From Crocinitomicaceae bacterium (GTDB taxonomy: Bacteria > Bacteroidota > Bacteroidia > Flavobacteriales_D > Crocinitomicaceae), in the NCBI GenBank assembly GCA_021325675.1, contig JAJTCM010000004.1, forward strand, positions 66,794-130,793: 64,000 nucleotides of DNA, written 5' to 3'. Each line of letters begins with the position of its first letter. Position 1 is the stretch's first letter. The position numbers and the translations under genes are program-made. Of the stretch, positions 52,077 to 59,956 are shown piece by piece. The notes beneath the pieces are model-generated. The model made no database searches and had not been told where the DNA came from. It saw only the letters and a list, made by a program, of their open reading frames with translations.

Positions 52077-52868
52077 ATGAAAACTTTTGTTCCAGGCCTG
52101 TTATTGCTGTCACTGCTTCTTTTTTCCTGCAAAAGCGGGATAGACACCAACAAAGAAAATGAAGCATCCGCTACGGGCGAAGAAGCCACGGCCATGCACC
52201 AGATCGAGCTGGATACGCTGCAAGGCATGTATATCGGCGATTTTGGCGGCTCGGATATCCGGATCGTACTGAACTTTGTAAGCCCGAACCATGCAGTGGG
52301 CTACAACCTGCACAAAGGCCTGCAGCGCAATCTTTCCGGCAGCATAGAAGAAACGGAAAACGAAGTGAAAATGGAGCTCAACGAGCCGGGCGACCATAAA
52401 TTCGATGGAACGTTCTACCTCACATTCAGCAAACTGGACCTGAGCTGCAAAGGATACTGGAAATCCAAAAACAAAAAGCTCGGTAAAAAGAATTTTACGC
52501 TCAAGCGGGTCGTTGTGCCGGAAAGCCTGCTGAACTGGGACAGCCTCCTTGTAACAGATATCAACGGCGAAAATTTCACGGAAATATTTTCACATACCAG
52601 TGATTCCATAGCTGACATGTACTTTGACAACGACGGAAGCGTGCGCTACGAATATTATCCGAAATTAGACACGCTCGAGCGTGCTGAGCAAATGGTAATC
52701 CTGAACGGAAGCTGGACTTACCGCGAGGGCGAAGTAATTGTGAACTGGAATAAGAAAAATGAAGTTTTCCCGGATAAAACCAAAATCGAAATTGTCATCA
52801 ACCCGGATTACGAATTTTTCCTGCGCTACAAAAAACGCCGCTTTTTTGCTAACATGTACGGATACTAA
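52077..52868 (+). CDS. Unrecognised lipoprotein
   Basis: The 263 residues begin at the ATG at 52077 with a signal peptide and lipobox (SLLLFSC, Cys about 18). An acidic linker and two beta-rich halves follow. The first (about 40-135, GMYIGDFGGSDIRIVLNFVS ... KLDLSCKGYWKS) resembles small lipocalin-like sheets. The second (about 180-260) includes FDNDGSVRYEYYPK and GSWTYREGEVIVNW. No family is recognised. The DUF2306 gene starts two bases after its stop, so the two are co-transcribed. Confidence 0.65.
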   Translation: MKTFVPGLLLLSLLLFSCKSGIDTNKENEASATGEEATAMHQIELDTLQGMYIGDFGGSDIRIVLNFVSPNHAVGYNLHKGLQRNLSGSIEETENEVKMELNEPGDHKFDGTFYLTFSKLDLSCKGYWKSKNKKLGKKNFTLKRVVVPESLLNWDSLLVTDINGENFTEIFSHTSDSIADMYFDNDGSVRYEYYPKLDTLERAEQMVILNGSWTYREGEVIVNWNKKNEVFPDKTKIEIVINPDYEFFLRYKKRRFFANMYGY

Positions 52869-52870
52869 AC

Positions 52871-53512
52871 ATGATTTCCAAGTCGCTGAAATGGCTGTTT
52901 TTCTTCCTGGTACTTTATGCATCGTATCTTTTGCTGCTGCTTTCGCTGCCTTACCTGGCGCTGAAACCCAATATAGAATTCCTGCTCACCAAACAATTTG
53001 TTTATCACGTTGATATCTGGCGCTGGTCGTTTTATATTCATGTATTTTCAAGTGTTTTTGTAATCGTGAGCGGCTTGTTCCAGTTTAACCGCTGGACAAT
53101 CAAACGTTATCCGAAAATCCATAAAGTTTCAGGCTATGTGTATGTTTCCTGCTTGCTGCTGATCTCCGGGCCCGGTGCCCTGGTAATGTCGCTTTATGCA
53201 AATGGGGGATTCTGGCCGCAGCTGAGCTTTACACTGCTTTCCATCTTGTGGATCGGGTTTACGCTTTATGCGCTGGTCCTCGTTTATAAAAAACGCTATG
53301 TTGACCACGGAAAATGGCTGCTGCGGAGCTATGCCTTAACTTTGTCGGCCGTTACGCTGCGTTTTTACCTGATGGTGTTTGATTACTTTGATGTTCCGCT
53401 CGGACCTGTTGAATCGTATACAATTGTTGCTTACGCCAGCTGGATCCTGAACTTAATCGTCGCGGAATGGATGATCCGCCGGAAATTTGTGGAAAAGCTT
53501 TTTATGGAGTGA
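52871..53512 (+). CDS. DUF2306 membrane protein
   Basis: The 213-residue protein has six hydrophobic helices. Histidine-bearing helices match the DUF2306 pattern: FYIHVFSSVFVIVSGLFQFN, the motif PKIHKVSGYVYV, then DHGKWLLRSYALTLSAVTLR. Spaced histidines in helices suggest haem or quinone contact, but the function is not established. It is co-transcribed with the preceding lipoprotein. Confidence 0.8.
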   Translation: MISKSLKWLFFFLVLYASYLLLLLSLPYLALKPNIEFLLTKQFVYHVDIWRWSFYIHVFSSVFVIVSGLFQFNRWTIKRYPKIHKVSGYVYVSCLLLISGPGALVMSLYANGGFWPQLSFTLLSILWIGFTLYALVLVYKKRYVDHGKWLLRSYALTLSAVTLRFYLMVFDYFDVPLGPVESYTIVAYASWILNLIVAEWMIRRKFVEKLFME

Positions 53513-53514
53513 TA

Positions 53515-53558
53515 AATTATGAGTGATGAATGGGAAATCCATCACTCAACATCCATCA
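53515..53558. repeat. Family C spacer inverted repeat (GAGTGATG / CATCACTC)
   Basis: GAGTGATG (53521-53528) and CATCACTC (53540-53547) are perfect arms, and ATAAATTATGAGTGATGAATG on the left is mirrored by CATCCATCATTTAT on the right. It sits between convergent genes and could act as a bidirectional terminator. Same vocabulary as 57100-57143. Confidence 0.7.
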
Positions 53559-53559
53559 T

Positions 53560-54696
53560 TTATTTTGAGCTAAGCGTCGGCGGCGCAGCTTTAACGATTT
53601 TTCCTTTAGGGTCAATCGTGAAGCTCTCTTCGCCGATTTTCGTTTTCTTCACCACTTTGTTGTCGTAATAGCCTTCTTCTTCCGGGTCTTTCTCGAAACC
53701 GGTTTCATAGGAAGTCACCGTAATGCTCAGGTCGTTTTTGATCACAGCAGATTTCAGCGGCTTTGAAAAATCGGAGCGACCGGCAATTTCTTTTTTGTCA
53801 ATCAGCTTCCCTTCCGGGGTGTAAGTTGCCAGGCGGAAAGTCAGCGGTGCTTCGTCACCATAAAATTCTTCTTTGATCACATAAACCAAAGCCACGTATT
53901 CGGAAGTTTCCTTCAGGTCTGCCAGGTAGTAGAAACCTTTGCTGACTTCGCGGGAGAACTTTTCGTCGCGCATCTCCGCTATGTATTTTTCAAAATCGTA
54001 GGAGATGCGGGTCTGGTCGTTCAGCAAAATCAAATCAAGGTTTTCATCCAGCTTGAGCGGGAAAGGTGTTTTACTGAATTGTCTTCTGAACTGCAGCCAA
54101 AAAAGATTATCGGCATTCGACAAGCCTTTTAATCCTTGCTTCAGGTGGTAGTTGAACAAATAACTGTTACGCAGGTTTTGGAGGTCTTCGTCTTGGTTGA
54201 TATTGTCAATATTGCTGTAACCCGCCTGGATCGCATATTCAAGGTATTGGCCTGCGAGGTCGGTATTTTCCTGCAAAGAATGTGCACAGGCGATGTTGTA
54301 TAAAACTTTCGAAAAAGGCTCGTAGCCCAGGCGCTCGGCCATTTCATAAGCATAAATCGCTTTTTCGTATTCTTTCCTGTCCATCGCTACATTTCCAAGC
54401 TCATAATACGCTATGTTCGTGGGTACATCAAGAATTGAAGCGGTGAAATAATATTCGGCCGAATCGAGGTCTTTGTTGTTTTTGAACGCGTTAAGGCCTT
54501 TCAGGAAATCCTGGCTGTAATCCGTTGCTTTCGAGTCTTTCTGGTCCATGTATGATTTCACCTTCACATAGGTAAACATGTCTTTTTCACTCAGCTTATC
54601 CACTTTGATAGTGGCATATTTGTTATTGTTCGGATTGGGCGCTGTCCCGCAGGAAGCCAGAATAACAGTAAGAGCGACTGCACAGAAGGATTTCAT
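53560..54696 (-). CDS. TPR-repeat lipoprotein
   Basis: The 378 residues have a lipobox (LASC, Cys about 16). Tetratricopeptide-like repeats follow at about 65-175 (AEYYFTASILDVPTNIAYYELG, KAIYAYEMAERLGYEPFSKVLYNIACAHS, AGQYLEYAIQAGYS). The C-terminal half is beta-rich and includes KGFYYLADLKETSEYVALVYV. TPR lipoproteins scaffold complexes in the periplasm; the partner is unknown. Confidence 0.75.
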   Translation of the reverse strand: MKSFCAVALTVILASCGTAPNPNNNKYATIKVDKLSEKDMFTYVKVKSYMDQKDSKATDYSQDFLKGLNAFKNNKDLDSAEYYFTASILDVPTNIAYYELGNVAMDRKEYEKAIYAYEMAERLGYEPFSKVLYNIACAHSLQENTDLAGQYLEYAIQAGYSNIDNINQDEDLQNLRNSYLFNYHLKQGLKGLSNADNLFWLQFRRQFSKTPFPLKLDENLDLILLNDQTRISYDFEKYIAEMRDEKFSREVSKGFYYLADLKETSEYVALVYVIKEEFYGDEAPLTFRLATYTPEGKLIDKKEIAGRSDFSKPLKSAVIKNDLSITVTSYETGFEKDPEEEGYYDNKVVKKTKIGEESFTIDPKGKIVKAAPPTLSSK

Positions 54697-54813
54697 AAAC
54701 TTCGAATTTGATTTAAAGATATGAAAAAAAATGAAAGGGGTTCGAAGATCCGAAAATTTTTCTGCTGCGAGATTCGAAGGTTAATTTATTAATACCTGAT
54801 CTTCGAATATAAA

Positions 54814-55617
54814 TTAGTGCTTAATTTGGCGTAAACGCTCATACAAAATCATGCCCGTTGCGATACCCACATTCAGGGAGCTGATTTCGCCGTCCATCGG
54901 AATCCTGGCTTTGATGTCCGCTAATTTGAGCAAGTCCGGGCTAACGCCGTCTTCTTCCGAGCCCATAATAATGGCAACATTGCCGCGCAGGTTTGTTTCA
55001 TACAAAGGAACGGACGTTTTTTCTGTACAGGCTACGATACGGAAATCAGATTGCTGGGCATAAAACAAGCTATCCTTGAAGCTGTCGGCTTTACATACTT
55101 TAATCCTGTTCAGGGCGCCTGACGAAGTTTTGATGGCGTCGGAAGTAACTTGTACGGAAGATTTGGAAGGAATAACAATGGCGTCAACTCCCATGCACTC
55201 GGCTGTTCGGGCAATCGCGCCGAAGTTGCGCACATCGGTCAAACGGTCCAGGAAAAGAAAACAGCTCCTGGTATCGTTTTCGACTGCTTCGTCAATCAAT
55301 GTTTCGATCGTGAAATAGGAAACCGGCGAAGCAAAAGCTACAACGCCCTGGTGATTGCTGGTTGTCAGCTTGTCGATTTTCTCAACGGGAACATATTGGA
55401 TGAAGTAATTTTTACCCGCAGTAGCATCTTTCAGCTCATGAAAAACTTCTTTCTGAATGCCTTTCTGAACGAGGATTTTATTGATCTCCCGGCCCGATTT
55501 GATTGCTTCCACAACAGCGTGGATCCCGAAAATCAGGTTTTCATCCACTTTTTTCTCTTTCATGTAAGCCGGTCGCTCAGTGCGCTCGCCGCGTTTGTCG
55601 TTCCTTCTGTTTTCCAT
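54814..55617 (-). CDS. rlmB: 23S rRNA (guanosine(2251)-2'-O)-methyltransferase
   Basis: SPOUT-family methyltransferase modifying the 50S P-loop. The 267 residues have the TrmH N-terminal domain (IFGIHAVVEAIKSGREINKI), motif 1 LDRLTDVRNFGAIARTAECMG, and the SAM-binding knot NVAIIMGSEEDGVSP then SLNVGIATGMILYE. The start is the ATG at 55617 (MENRRNDKRG); the open frame before it overlaps the promoter. The -7 element TACTTTTG ends only four bases before this ATG, so the mRNA is probably leaderless. Confidence 0.95.
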   Translation of the reverse strand: MENRRNDKRGERTERPAYMKEKKVDENLIFGIHAVVEAIKSGREINKILVQKGIQKEVFHELKDATAGKNYFIQYVPVEKIDKLTTSNHQGVVAFASPVSYFTIETLIDEAVENDTRSCFLFLDRLTDVRNFGAIARTAECMGVDAIVIPSKSSVQVTSDAIKTSSGALNRIKVCKADSFKDSLFYAQQSDFRIVACTEKTSVPLYETNLRGNVAIIMGSEEDGVSPDLLKLADIKARIPMDGEISSLNVGIATGMILYERLRQIKH

Positions 55618-55621
55618 TTTG

Positions 55622-55629
55622 CAAAAGTA
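55622..55629 (-). promoter_or_regulatory. rlmB -7 element (TACTTTTG), near-leaderless
   Basis: Minus-strand TAnnTTTG match with four bases between its last G and the ATG at 55617. TTTG is present upstream at 55645-55648 (15-base gap, short for a -33). Confidence 0.55.
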
Positions 55630-55639
55630 GTGATTTTTG

Positions 55640-55735
55640 TATCGCAAAGGCCTCAAAGTTGTTGCAAAGTTTGCAGAGAAAATTACTTTAGCTGCTTTGC
55701 GCGCTCTGCGTGAACTTTGCGCTTTTTGCGATACT
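55640..55735. repeat. Family D spacer repeat (CGCAAAGG ... CTTTGCGCGCTCTGCG)
   Basis: The left end has CGCAAAGGCCTCAAAGTTG and GCAAAGTTTGCAGAG; the right end has GCTTTGCGCGCTCTGCGTG, AACTTTGCGCTTTTTGCGAT. The arms are inverted versions of the same vocabulary. It lies between the rlmB promoter and the end of osmC. Confidence 0.65.
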
Positions 55736-55752
55736 AAATGTTGGAATCCCTT

Positions 55753-56157
55753 CTAAACGTTAAAAATGAACTCAACTTCAACATTTTCACCCAGCGTACG
55801 CGCTACCGGGCAGGCTTTGCCCGCAGCAATGACTTTTTGGGAAGTTTTTTCGTCCCAGCCGTTGCCCTGCAAATCCATTTCGATGACAATTTTTTCAATA
55901 CGGCGCGGGGCTGCAGACATAATTTTAGTGACTTTCGCTTCACCGTGACTGAACGTGTAGCCGTGAGCCTGGCAAAAAATCCCCATGATCGTAAACATGC
56001 AGGACGCGTAAGCCGTTGCAACCAAATCAGTCGGTGAAAAAGCCGAGCCTTTGCCGTTGTTGTCAACCGGGGCGTCTGTCACGATTTTTGTTCCCGAATT
56101 CAGGTGGGTGCATTCCGTCATTAAATCACCCAGATATTTTACCGTTGAAGTGTGCAT
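55753..56157 (-). CDS. OsmC/Ohr-family peroxiredoxin
   Basis: Thiol peroxidase-like protein of 134 residues for organic hydroperoxides. The two redox cysteines are present: one in ATAYASCMFTIMG (about 53) and one in GKACPVARTLG (about 118), with the expected DAPVDNNGKGSAFSPTDLV before them. The best match is the OsmC-like subgroup. Read away from lipA. Confidence 0.93.
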   Translation of the reverse strand: MHTSTVKYLGDLMTECTHLNSGTKIVTDAPVDNNGKGSAFSPTDLVATAYASCMFTIMGIFCQAHGYTFSHGEAKVTKIMSAAPRRIEKIVIEMDLQGNGWDEKTSQKVIAAGKACPVARTLGENVEVEFIFNV

Positions 56158-56174
56158 GAAAGCGTTTATTTATG

Positions 56175-56182
56175 TAATTTTG
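56175..56182 (+). promoter_or_regulatory. Candidate lipA -7 element (TAATTTTG)
   Basis: TAnnTTTG match 31 bases before the lipA ATG at 56214. Confidence 0.5.
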
Positions 56183-56213
56183 CAGTCTGTAAAGCTACGA
56201 ATTTTTCAGCAAC

Positions 56214-57095
56214 ATGAGTGAAATTATCCAGACAGATTCCAACCCGGTCCGCATCAAGAAACCGAAATGGCTGCGTGTAAAGCTGCCAATCGGTGAAAAT
56301 TACCGCAAGGTGAGAGGATTGGTGGACGAGCACAAGCTCCACACGATCTGCGAAAGCGGAAGCTGCCCGAATATGGGCGAATGCTGGGGCGAAGGAACAG
56401 CCACTTTCATGATCCTGGGAAATATCTGTACGCGAAGCTGCGGTTTCTGCGCCGTTCAAACCGGCCGCCCGGAAGCTGTCGACGAATTTGAGCCGGGACG
56501 CGTGGCCCACTCCGTGAAAATTATGGGCGTGAAACATGCCGTAATCACTTCCGTTGACCGCGACGACCTGAAAGATGGCGGAGCCGGAATCTGGGTACAA
56601 ACGGTGAAAGCAATCCGTCACCAGTCACCCGGAACAACACTTGAAACACTGATCCCTGATTTTGCCGGCAAATGGGAAAATTTACAACAAATCATCGACG
56701 TTGCCCCGGAAATTGTTTCTCACAATATGGAAACGGTGCGCCGTTTAACCAAGCAAGTCCGAATCCAGGCCAAATACGACCGTAGCCTCGAAGTACTTTT
56801 CCGCTTGAAAAAAGGAGGGATGCGCACCAAATCGGGTGTCATGCTCGGCTTAGGCGAAACAGACGAAGAAGTAATTGAGACAATGGAAGATTTACGCAGT
56901 GTTTCCGTTGATATTCTTACACTTGGGCAATACCTGCAGCCAACTCCAAAACACCTCCCGATCGACGAATTCGTTACCCCGGAACGTTTTGATAAATACC
57001 GCGAAATCGGCCTGAAAATGGGTTTCCGCTACGTTGAGAGCGGTCCGCTGGTGCGCTCATCCTATCATGCGGAAAAACACATTTTTGATCTTTAA
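56214..57095 (+). CDS. lipA: Lipoyl synthase
   Basis: Radical-SAM enzyme inserting two sulphurs into octanoyl groups on lipoyl domains. The 293 residues carry the auxiliary cluster cysteines C46, C51 and C57 ([12 protein letters not shown]) and the radical SAM cluster cysteines C72, C76 and C79 (CTRSCGFC). The C-terminal VRSSYHA supplies the conserved RSSY serine ligand. It is complete and should be active. The next gene encodes dihydrolipoyl dehydrogenase, a user of the cofactor. Confidence 0.98.
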   Translation: MSEIIQTDSNPVRIKKPKWLRVKLPIGENYRKVRGLVDEHKLHTICESGSCPNMGECWGEGTATFMILGNICTRSCGFCAVQTGRPEAVDEFEPGRVAHSVKIMGVKHAVITSVDRDDLKDGGAGIWVQTVKAIRHQSPGTTLETLIPDFAGKWENLQQIIDVAPEIVSHNMETVRRLTKQVRIQAKYDRSLEVLFRLKKGGMRTKSGVMLGLGETDEEVIETMEDLRSVSVDILTLGQYLQPTPKHLPIDEFVTPERFDKYREIGLKMGFRYVESGPLVRSSYHAEKHIFDL

Positions 57096-57099
57096 GGTT

Positions 57100-57143
57100 G
57101 AATTCATCACTCAACATTCATCGTTCAATATTCATCATTTATA
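57100..57143. repeat. Family C spacer (ATTCATCACTCAACATTCATCGTTCAATATT words)
   Basis: Tandem variants of the word TTCATCACTCAACATTCATC between lipA and lpd; the reverse word GTGATGAATGTTGAGTGATGAA explains the family. Related to 53515-53558 and to GAGTGATGAACATTGAATTAA after the methyltransferase gene (19326-19346). No strong hairpin here. Confidence 0.55.
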
Positions 57144-57152
57144 AGATTATGC

Positions 57153-57160
57153 TACCTTTG
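57153..57160 (+). promoter_or_regulatory. Candidate lpd -7 element (TACCTTTG)
   Basis: TAnnTTTG match ending 14 bases before the lpd ATG at 57175. No good -33 TTTG. Confidence 0.55.
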
Positions 57161-57174
57161 TAAAAAAAATATAA

Positions 57175-58578
57175 ATGAGCTCGTTCGACGTTACAATTAT
57201 CGGGTCTGGCCCGGGCGGATATGTTGCCGCAATCAGGTGTGCACAGCTAGGTATGAAAACTGCCTTGATTGAGAAATACGATACCCTTGGCGGTACTTGT
57301 CTTAATGTGGGTTGTATCCCTTCCAAAGCGTTGCTGGATTCTTCCGAGCATTATCACAATGCGGTGCACAATTTCGAGGCACACGGGATCAAAACCGGTA
57401 AAATCACGGCAGATATCAAGCAGATGATCAAGCGTAAGGCTGATGTGGTTTCACAAACCTGCAACGGGATCAAATTCCTGATGGATAAAAACAACGTGAC
57501 GGTATTCAACGGACTCGGGTCTTTTGTTTCCAAAACGCAGGTCCAGGTGACAGGGAAAGACGGCAAATCCGAAGTAATCGACTCCAAAAATATAATCATT
57601 GCCACAGGTTCCAAACCGAATTATTTTCCGGGAATGGAGCCGGATAAAAAACGCATCATCACGTCTACGGAAGCCCTCGAATTGCAGGAAATCCCGAAGA
57701 AAATGCTCGTGATCGGCGGCGGCGTGATCGGACTCGAGCTGGGCTCGGTTTACGCCCGTTTGGGGACGCAGATCGAAGTGGTGGAATTCGCCGATACGAT
57801 TATCCCGACGATGGACCGTACTTTGGGTAAAGAGCTCACGAAAGTATTGAAAAAAGAAGGCTTTAAGTTCAACCTCGAACACCGCGTACAATCCGTAGTG
57901 AACAGCGGTAAAAAAGTGACCTTGAAAGCTTTGAATAAAAAAGGCGAAGAAGTAACTTTCGAAGCGGATTACTGCCTTGTTGCAGTAGGACGTAAACCAT
58001 TCACGGACGGCCTGAACCTCGAAAAAGCAGGTTTGGCAGTTAATCAGAAAGGACAAGTAGAAGTGAACGATCATTTACAGACTTCAGTTCCTAATATTTA
58101 CGCAATCGGTGATGTGGTTCGCGGCGCAATGCTCGCTCACAAAGCCGAAGAAGAAGGTGTTTATGTGGCAGAATTACTTGCCGGACAAAAACCGCATATC
58201 AATTACGCACTGATCCCGGGAGTAGTTTACACCTGGCCGGAAGTAGCTGCAGTTGGTAAAACGGAGGAAGAGCTGAAAGCAGAAGGCCGCGAAATCAAAG
58301 TCGGTTCTTTCCCGATCAAAGCATTGGGCCGTGCCCGTGCAAGCATGGATATCATGGGATTGATCAAGATCATCGCTGACAAGCAAACGGACGAAGTGTT
58401 GGGTGTTCATATGATTGCGCCGCGCGCTGCCGATCTGATCATGGAAGCGGTCGTAGCGATGGAATACCGTGCTTCAGCTGAAGATATCGCCCGCATTTGC
58501 CACCCTCACCCGACTTATTCTGAAGCAGTGAAAGAAGCGGCGCTCGATGCAACGGAATCACGTGCCCTGCACATTTAA
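57175..58578 (+). CDS. lpd: Dihydrolipoyl dehydrogenase
   Basis: FAD-dependent E3 subunit that re-oxidises lipoyl groups of 2-oxoacid dehydrogenase and glycine cleavage complexes. The 467 residues have the FAD loop IIGSGPGGYVAAI (8-20), the redox disulfide C42/C47 (GGTCLNVGCIPSKALL), the NAD-binding VIGGGVIGLELGSV, and the dimer-interface active site HPHPTYSEAVKEAA near the end. It is preceded by lipA with its own -7 element. Confidence 0.98.
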   Translation: MSSFDVTIIGSGPGGYVAAIRCAQLGMKTALIEKYDTLGGTCLNVGCIPSKALLDSSEHYHNAVHNFEAHGIKTGKITADIKQMIKRKADVVSQTCNGIKFLMDKNNVTVFNGLGSFVSKTQVQVTGKDGKSEVIDSKNIIIATGSKPNYFPGMEPDKKRIITSTEALELQEIPKKMLVIGGGVIGLELGSVYARLGTQIEVVEFADTIIPTMDRTLGKELTKVLKKEGFKFNLEHRVQSVVNSGKKVTLKALNKKGEEVTFEADYCLVAVGRKPFTDGLNLEKAGLAVNQKGQVEVNDHLQTSVPNIYAIGDVVRGAMLAHKAEEEGVYVAELLAGQKPHINYALIPGVVYTWPEVAAVGKTEEELKAEGREIKVGSFPIKALGRARASMDIMGLIKIIADKQTDEVLGVHMIAPRAADLIMEAVVAMEYRASAEDIARICHPHPTYSEAVKEAALDATESRALHI

Positions 58579-58604
58579 AAAGATAATTTCAAGATAAAAA
58601 CGCG

Positions 58605-58623
58605 GGGCAAACAAATTTTGCCC
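58605..58623. terminator. Possible hairpin terminator between lpd and hemH
   Basis: GGGCAAA (58605-58611) and TTTGCCC (58617-58623) form a seven-base stem around a five-base loop, 27 bases after the lpd stop. The tail (TTCGTTGTTTATT) is only moderately T-rich, so termination may be partial. Confidence 0.55.
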
Positions 58624-58645
58624 TTCGTTGTTTATTACTGTTGAT

Positions 58646-59668
58646 ATGAATAAAAAAACTGGTGTACTTTTAATCCAATTGGGAACTCCCGATAGTCCTT
58701 CTACTTCTGACGTAAGACGCTACTTAAGCGAATTTTTGAATGACCCGCGGGTGATCGATATTCCGTGGCTGCCGCGTAAACTGCTCGTGAACGGGATTAT
58801 TGTTCCTTTCCGCGCACCGAAGTCAGCGAAAATCTACAAAGAGCTCTGGGCTTTCGGAAACGGTAAATCTCCCTTATTGACGCATTCGGAAAATGTGCAG
58901 CGGATTTTGCAGGAAGAATTAAAGGATCAGAATATTACTGTTGAGCTGGCGATGCGCTACCAGAACCCATCCATGGATTCGGTGTTGGAACGGATGCACA
59001 AAGCGAATTACGAGCAGATTATCATTATCCCGTTATTTCCGCAATATGCCAGCGCTTCGTCCGGTTCGGCGATTGAAAAAGCGATGGATATTATCCGAAA
59101 ATGGTGGGTGATTCCGGAGATTAAGGTTGTTTCGCAGTTTTACGACCACGAAGGCTACATCAATTCCGTTGTTGAGCGTGCCCGCGCATTTAACTTAGCG
59201 GATTACGACCACGTTTTATTTTCTTACCACGGTTTGCCTGAGCGCCAGGTGGATAAAGTGTATAACAGCGGTTTGTGTACAGACCACGATTGTGAAAGCG
59301 AGATCACTGAGGAGAACAAATTTTGCTATAAAGCGACCAGCTACGCAACAACCCGTTTGATTGCCGCCAAACTGAACATTCCGGAAGAAAAATATACTGT
59401 TTGCTTCCAATCCCGTTTGAATGAAAAATGGCTGAAGCCCTTCTCGGATAAAGTAGTTGAGGAACAAGCCAAAAAAGGTGCAAAAAAATTATTGGTTTTC
59501 AGTCCGGCTTTTGTAGCCGATTGCCTCGAAACGATCATTGAAATCGGCGGTGAATACCAGGAGATTTTTGCCCATAACGGCGGCGAAAAAGTGCAACTCG
59601 TACCAAGTTCCAACGATCATCCGGAATTCATTTCCTGTCTGAAAGATTTGGTTATCAAACGCCTTTAA
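58646..59668 (+). CDS. hemH: Ferrochelatase
   Basis: Inserts iron into protoporphyrin IX, the last step of haem synthesis. The 340 residues start KTGVLLIQLGTPDSP and have RYQNPSMDSVLERM, FPQYASASSGSAIEKA, the catalytic-His segment LFSYHGLPERQVDK, and the late ADCLETIIEIGGEYQEIF with the conserved Glu residues. I used the ATG at 58646; a six-residue longer frame has a weak start. Confidence 0.96.
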   Translation: MNKKTGVLLIQLGTPDSPSTSDVRRYLSEFLNDPRVIDIPWLPRKLLVNGIIVPFRAPKSAKIYKELWAFGNGKSPLLTHSENVQRILQEELKDQNITVELAMRYQNPSMDSVLERMHKANYEQIIIIPLFPQYASASSGSAIEKAMDIIRKWWVIPEIKVVSQFYDHEGYINSVVERARAFNLADYDHVLFSYHGLPERQVDKVYNSGLCTDHDCESEITEENKFCYKATSYATTRLIAAKLNIPEEKYTVCFQSRLNEKWLKPFSDKVVEEQAKKGAKKLLVFSPAFVADCLETIIEIGGEYQEIFAHNGGEKVQLVPSSNDHPEFISCLKDLVIKRL

Positions 59669-59745
59669 AATTTTTGCGCTGGGTTTGCAAACATCCAAAA
59701 TTATGATTAGTTTCAGGTAATATTACAAAATTTCGCCGTTGAAAT

Positions 59746-59940
59746 TTGACGATCAACCTTTTACAGATCATTGAACCTAAAATCAAATTCCAGGGAAAAT
59801 ACCGGATTGAAAGCCTGCGTGCGCAATGGTGGGATTACAGCAGTAATGGAGCCTATTTCATTACCATTTGTACCAAAGCCAGAAAACATTTTTTCGGCGA
59901 AATAGCTGATCCAGAAAATGGCCGCCCGGAATTGAAATGA
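59746..59940 (+). pseudogene. Truncated REP-associated tyrosine transposase (RAYT)
   Basis: A 64-codon frame whose residues about 10-55 match the N-terminus of IS200-like RAYT transposases: KYRIESLRAQWWDYSSNGAY then FITICTKARKHFFGEI. The family is about 170-200 residues and its His-x-His and catalytic Tyr motifs lie downstream; here the frame stops after DPENGRPELK and the convergent ygiQ gene ends 16 bases later. Only a TTG start is available. It is a remnant, not a functional enzyme. Confidence 0.85.
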
Positions 59941-59956
59941 GCTTTGCCGGGGAAAA

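Noticed and set aside
57451-58074. 207-residue minus-strand frame inside lpd
   Set aside because: Antisense to a certain, complete lpd gene; no domain seen.
59746-59940. An intact small transposase gene
   Set aside because: Only the N-terminal third of the RAYT family is present; the catalytic motifs are missing, so it is listed as a pseudogene.
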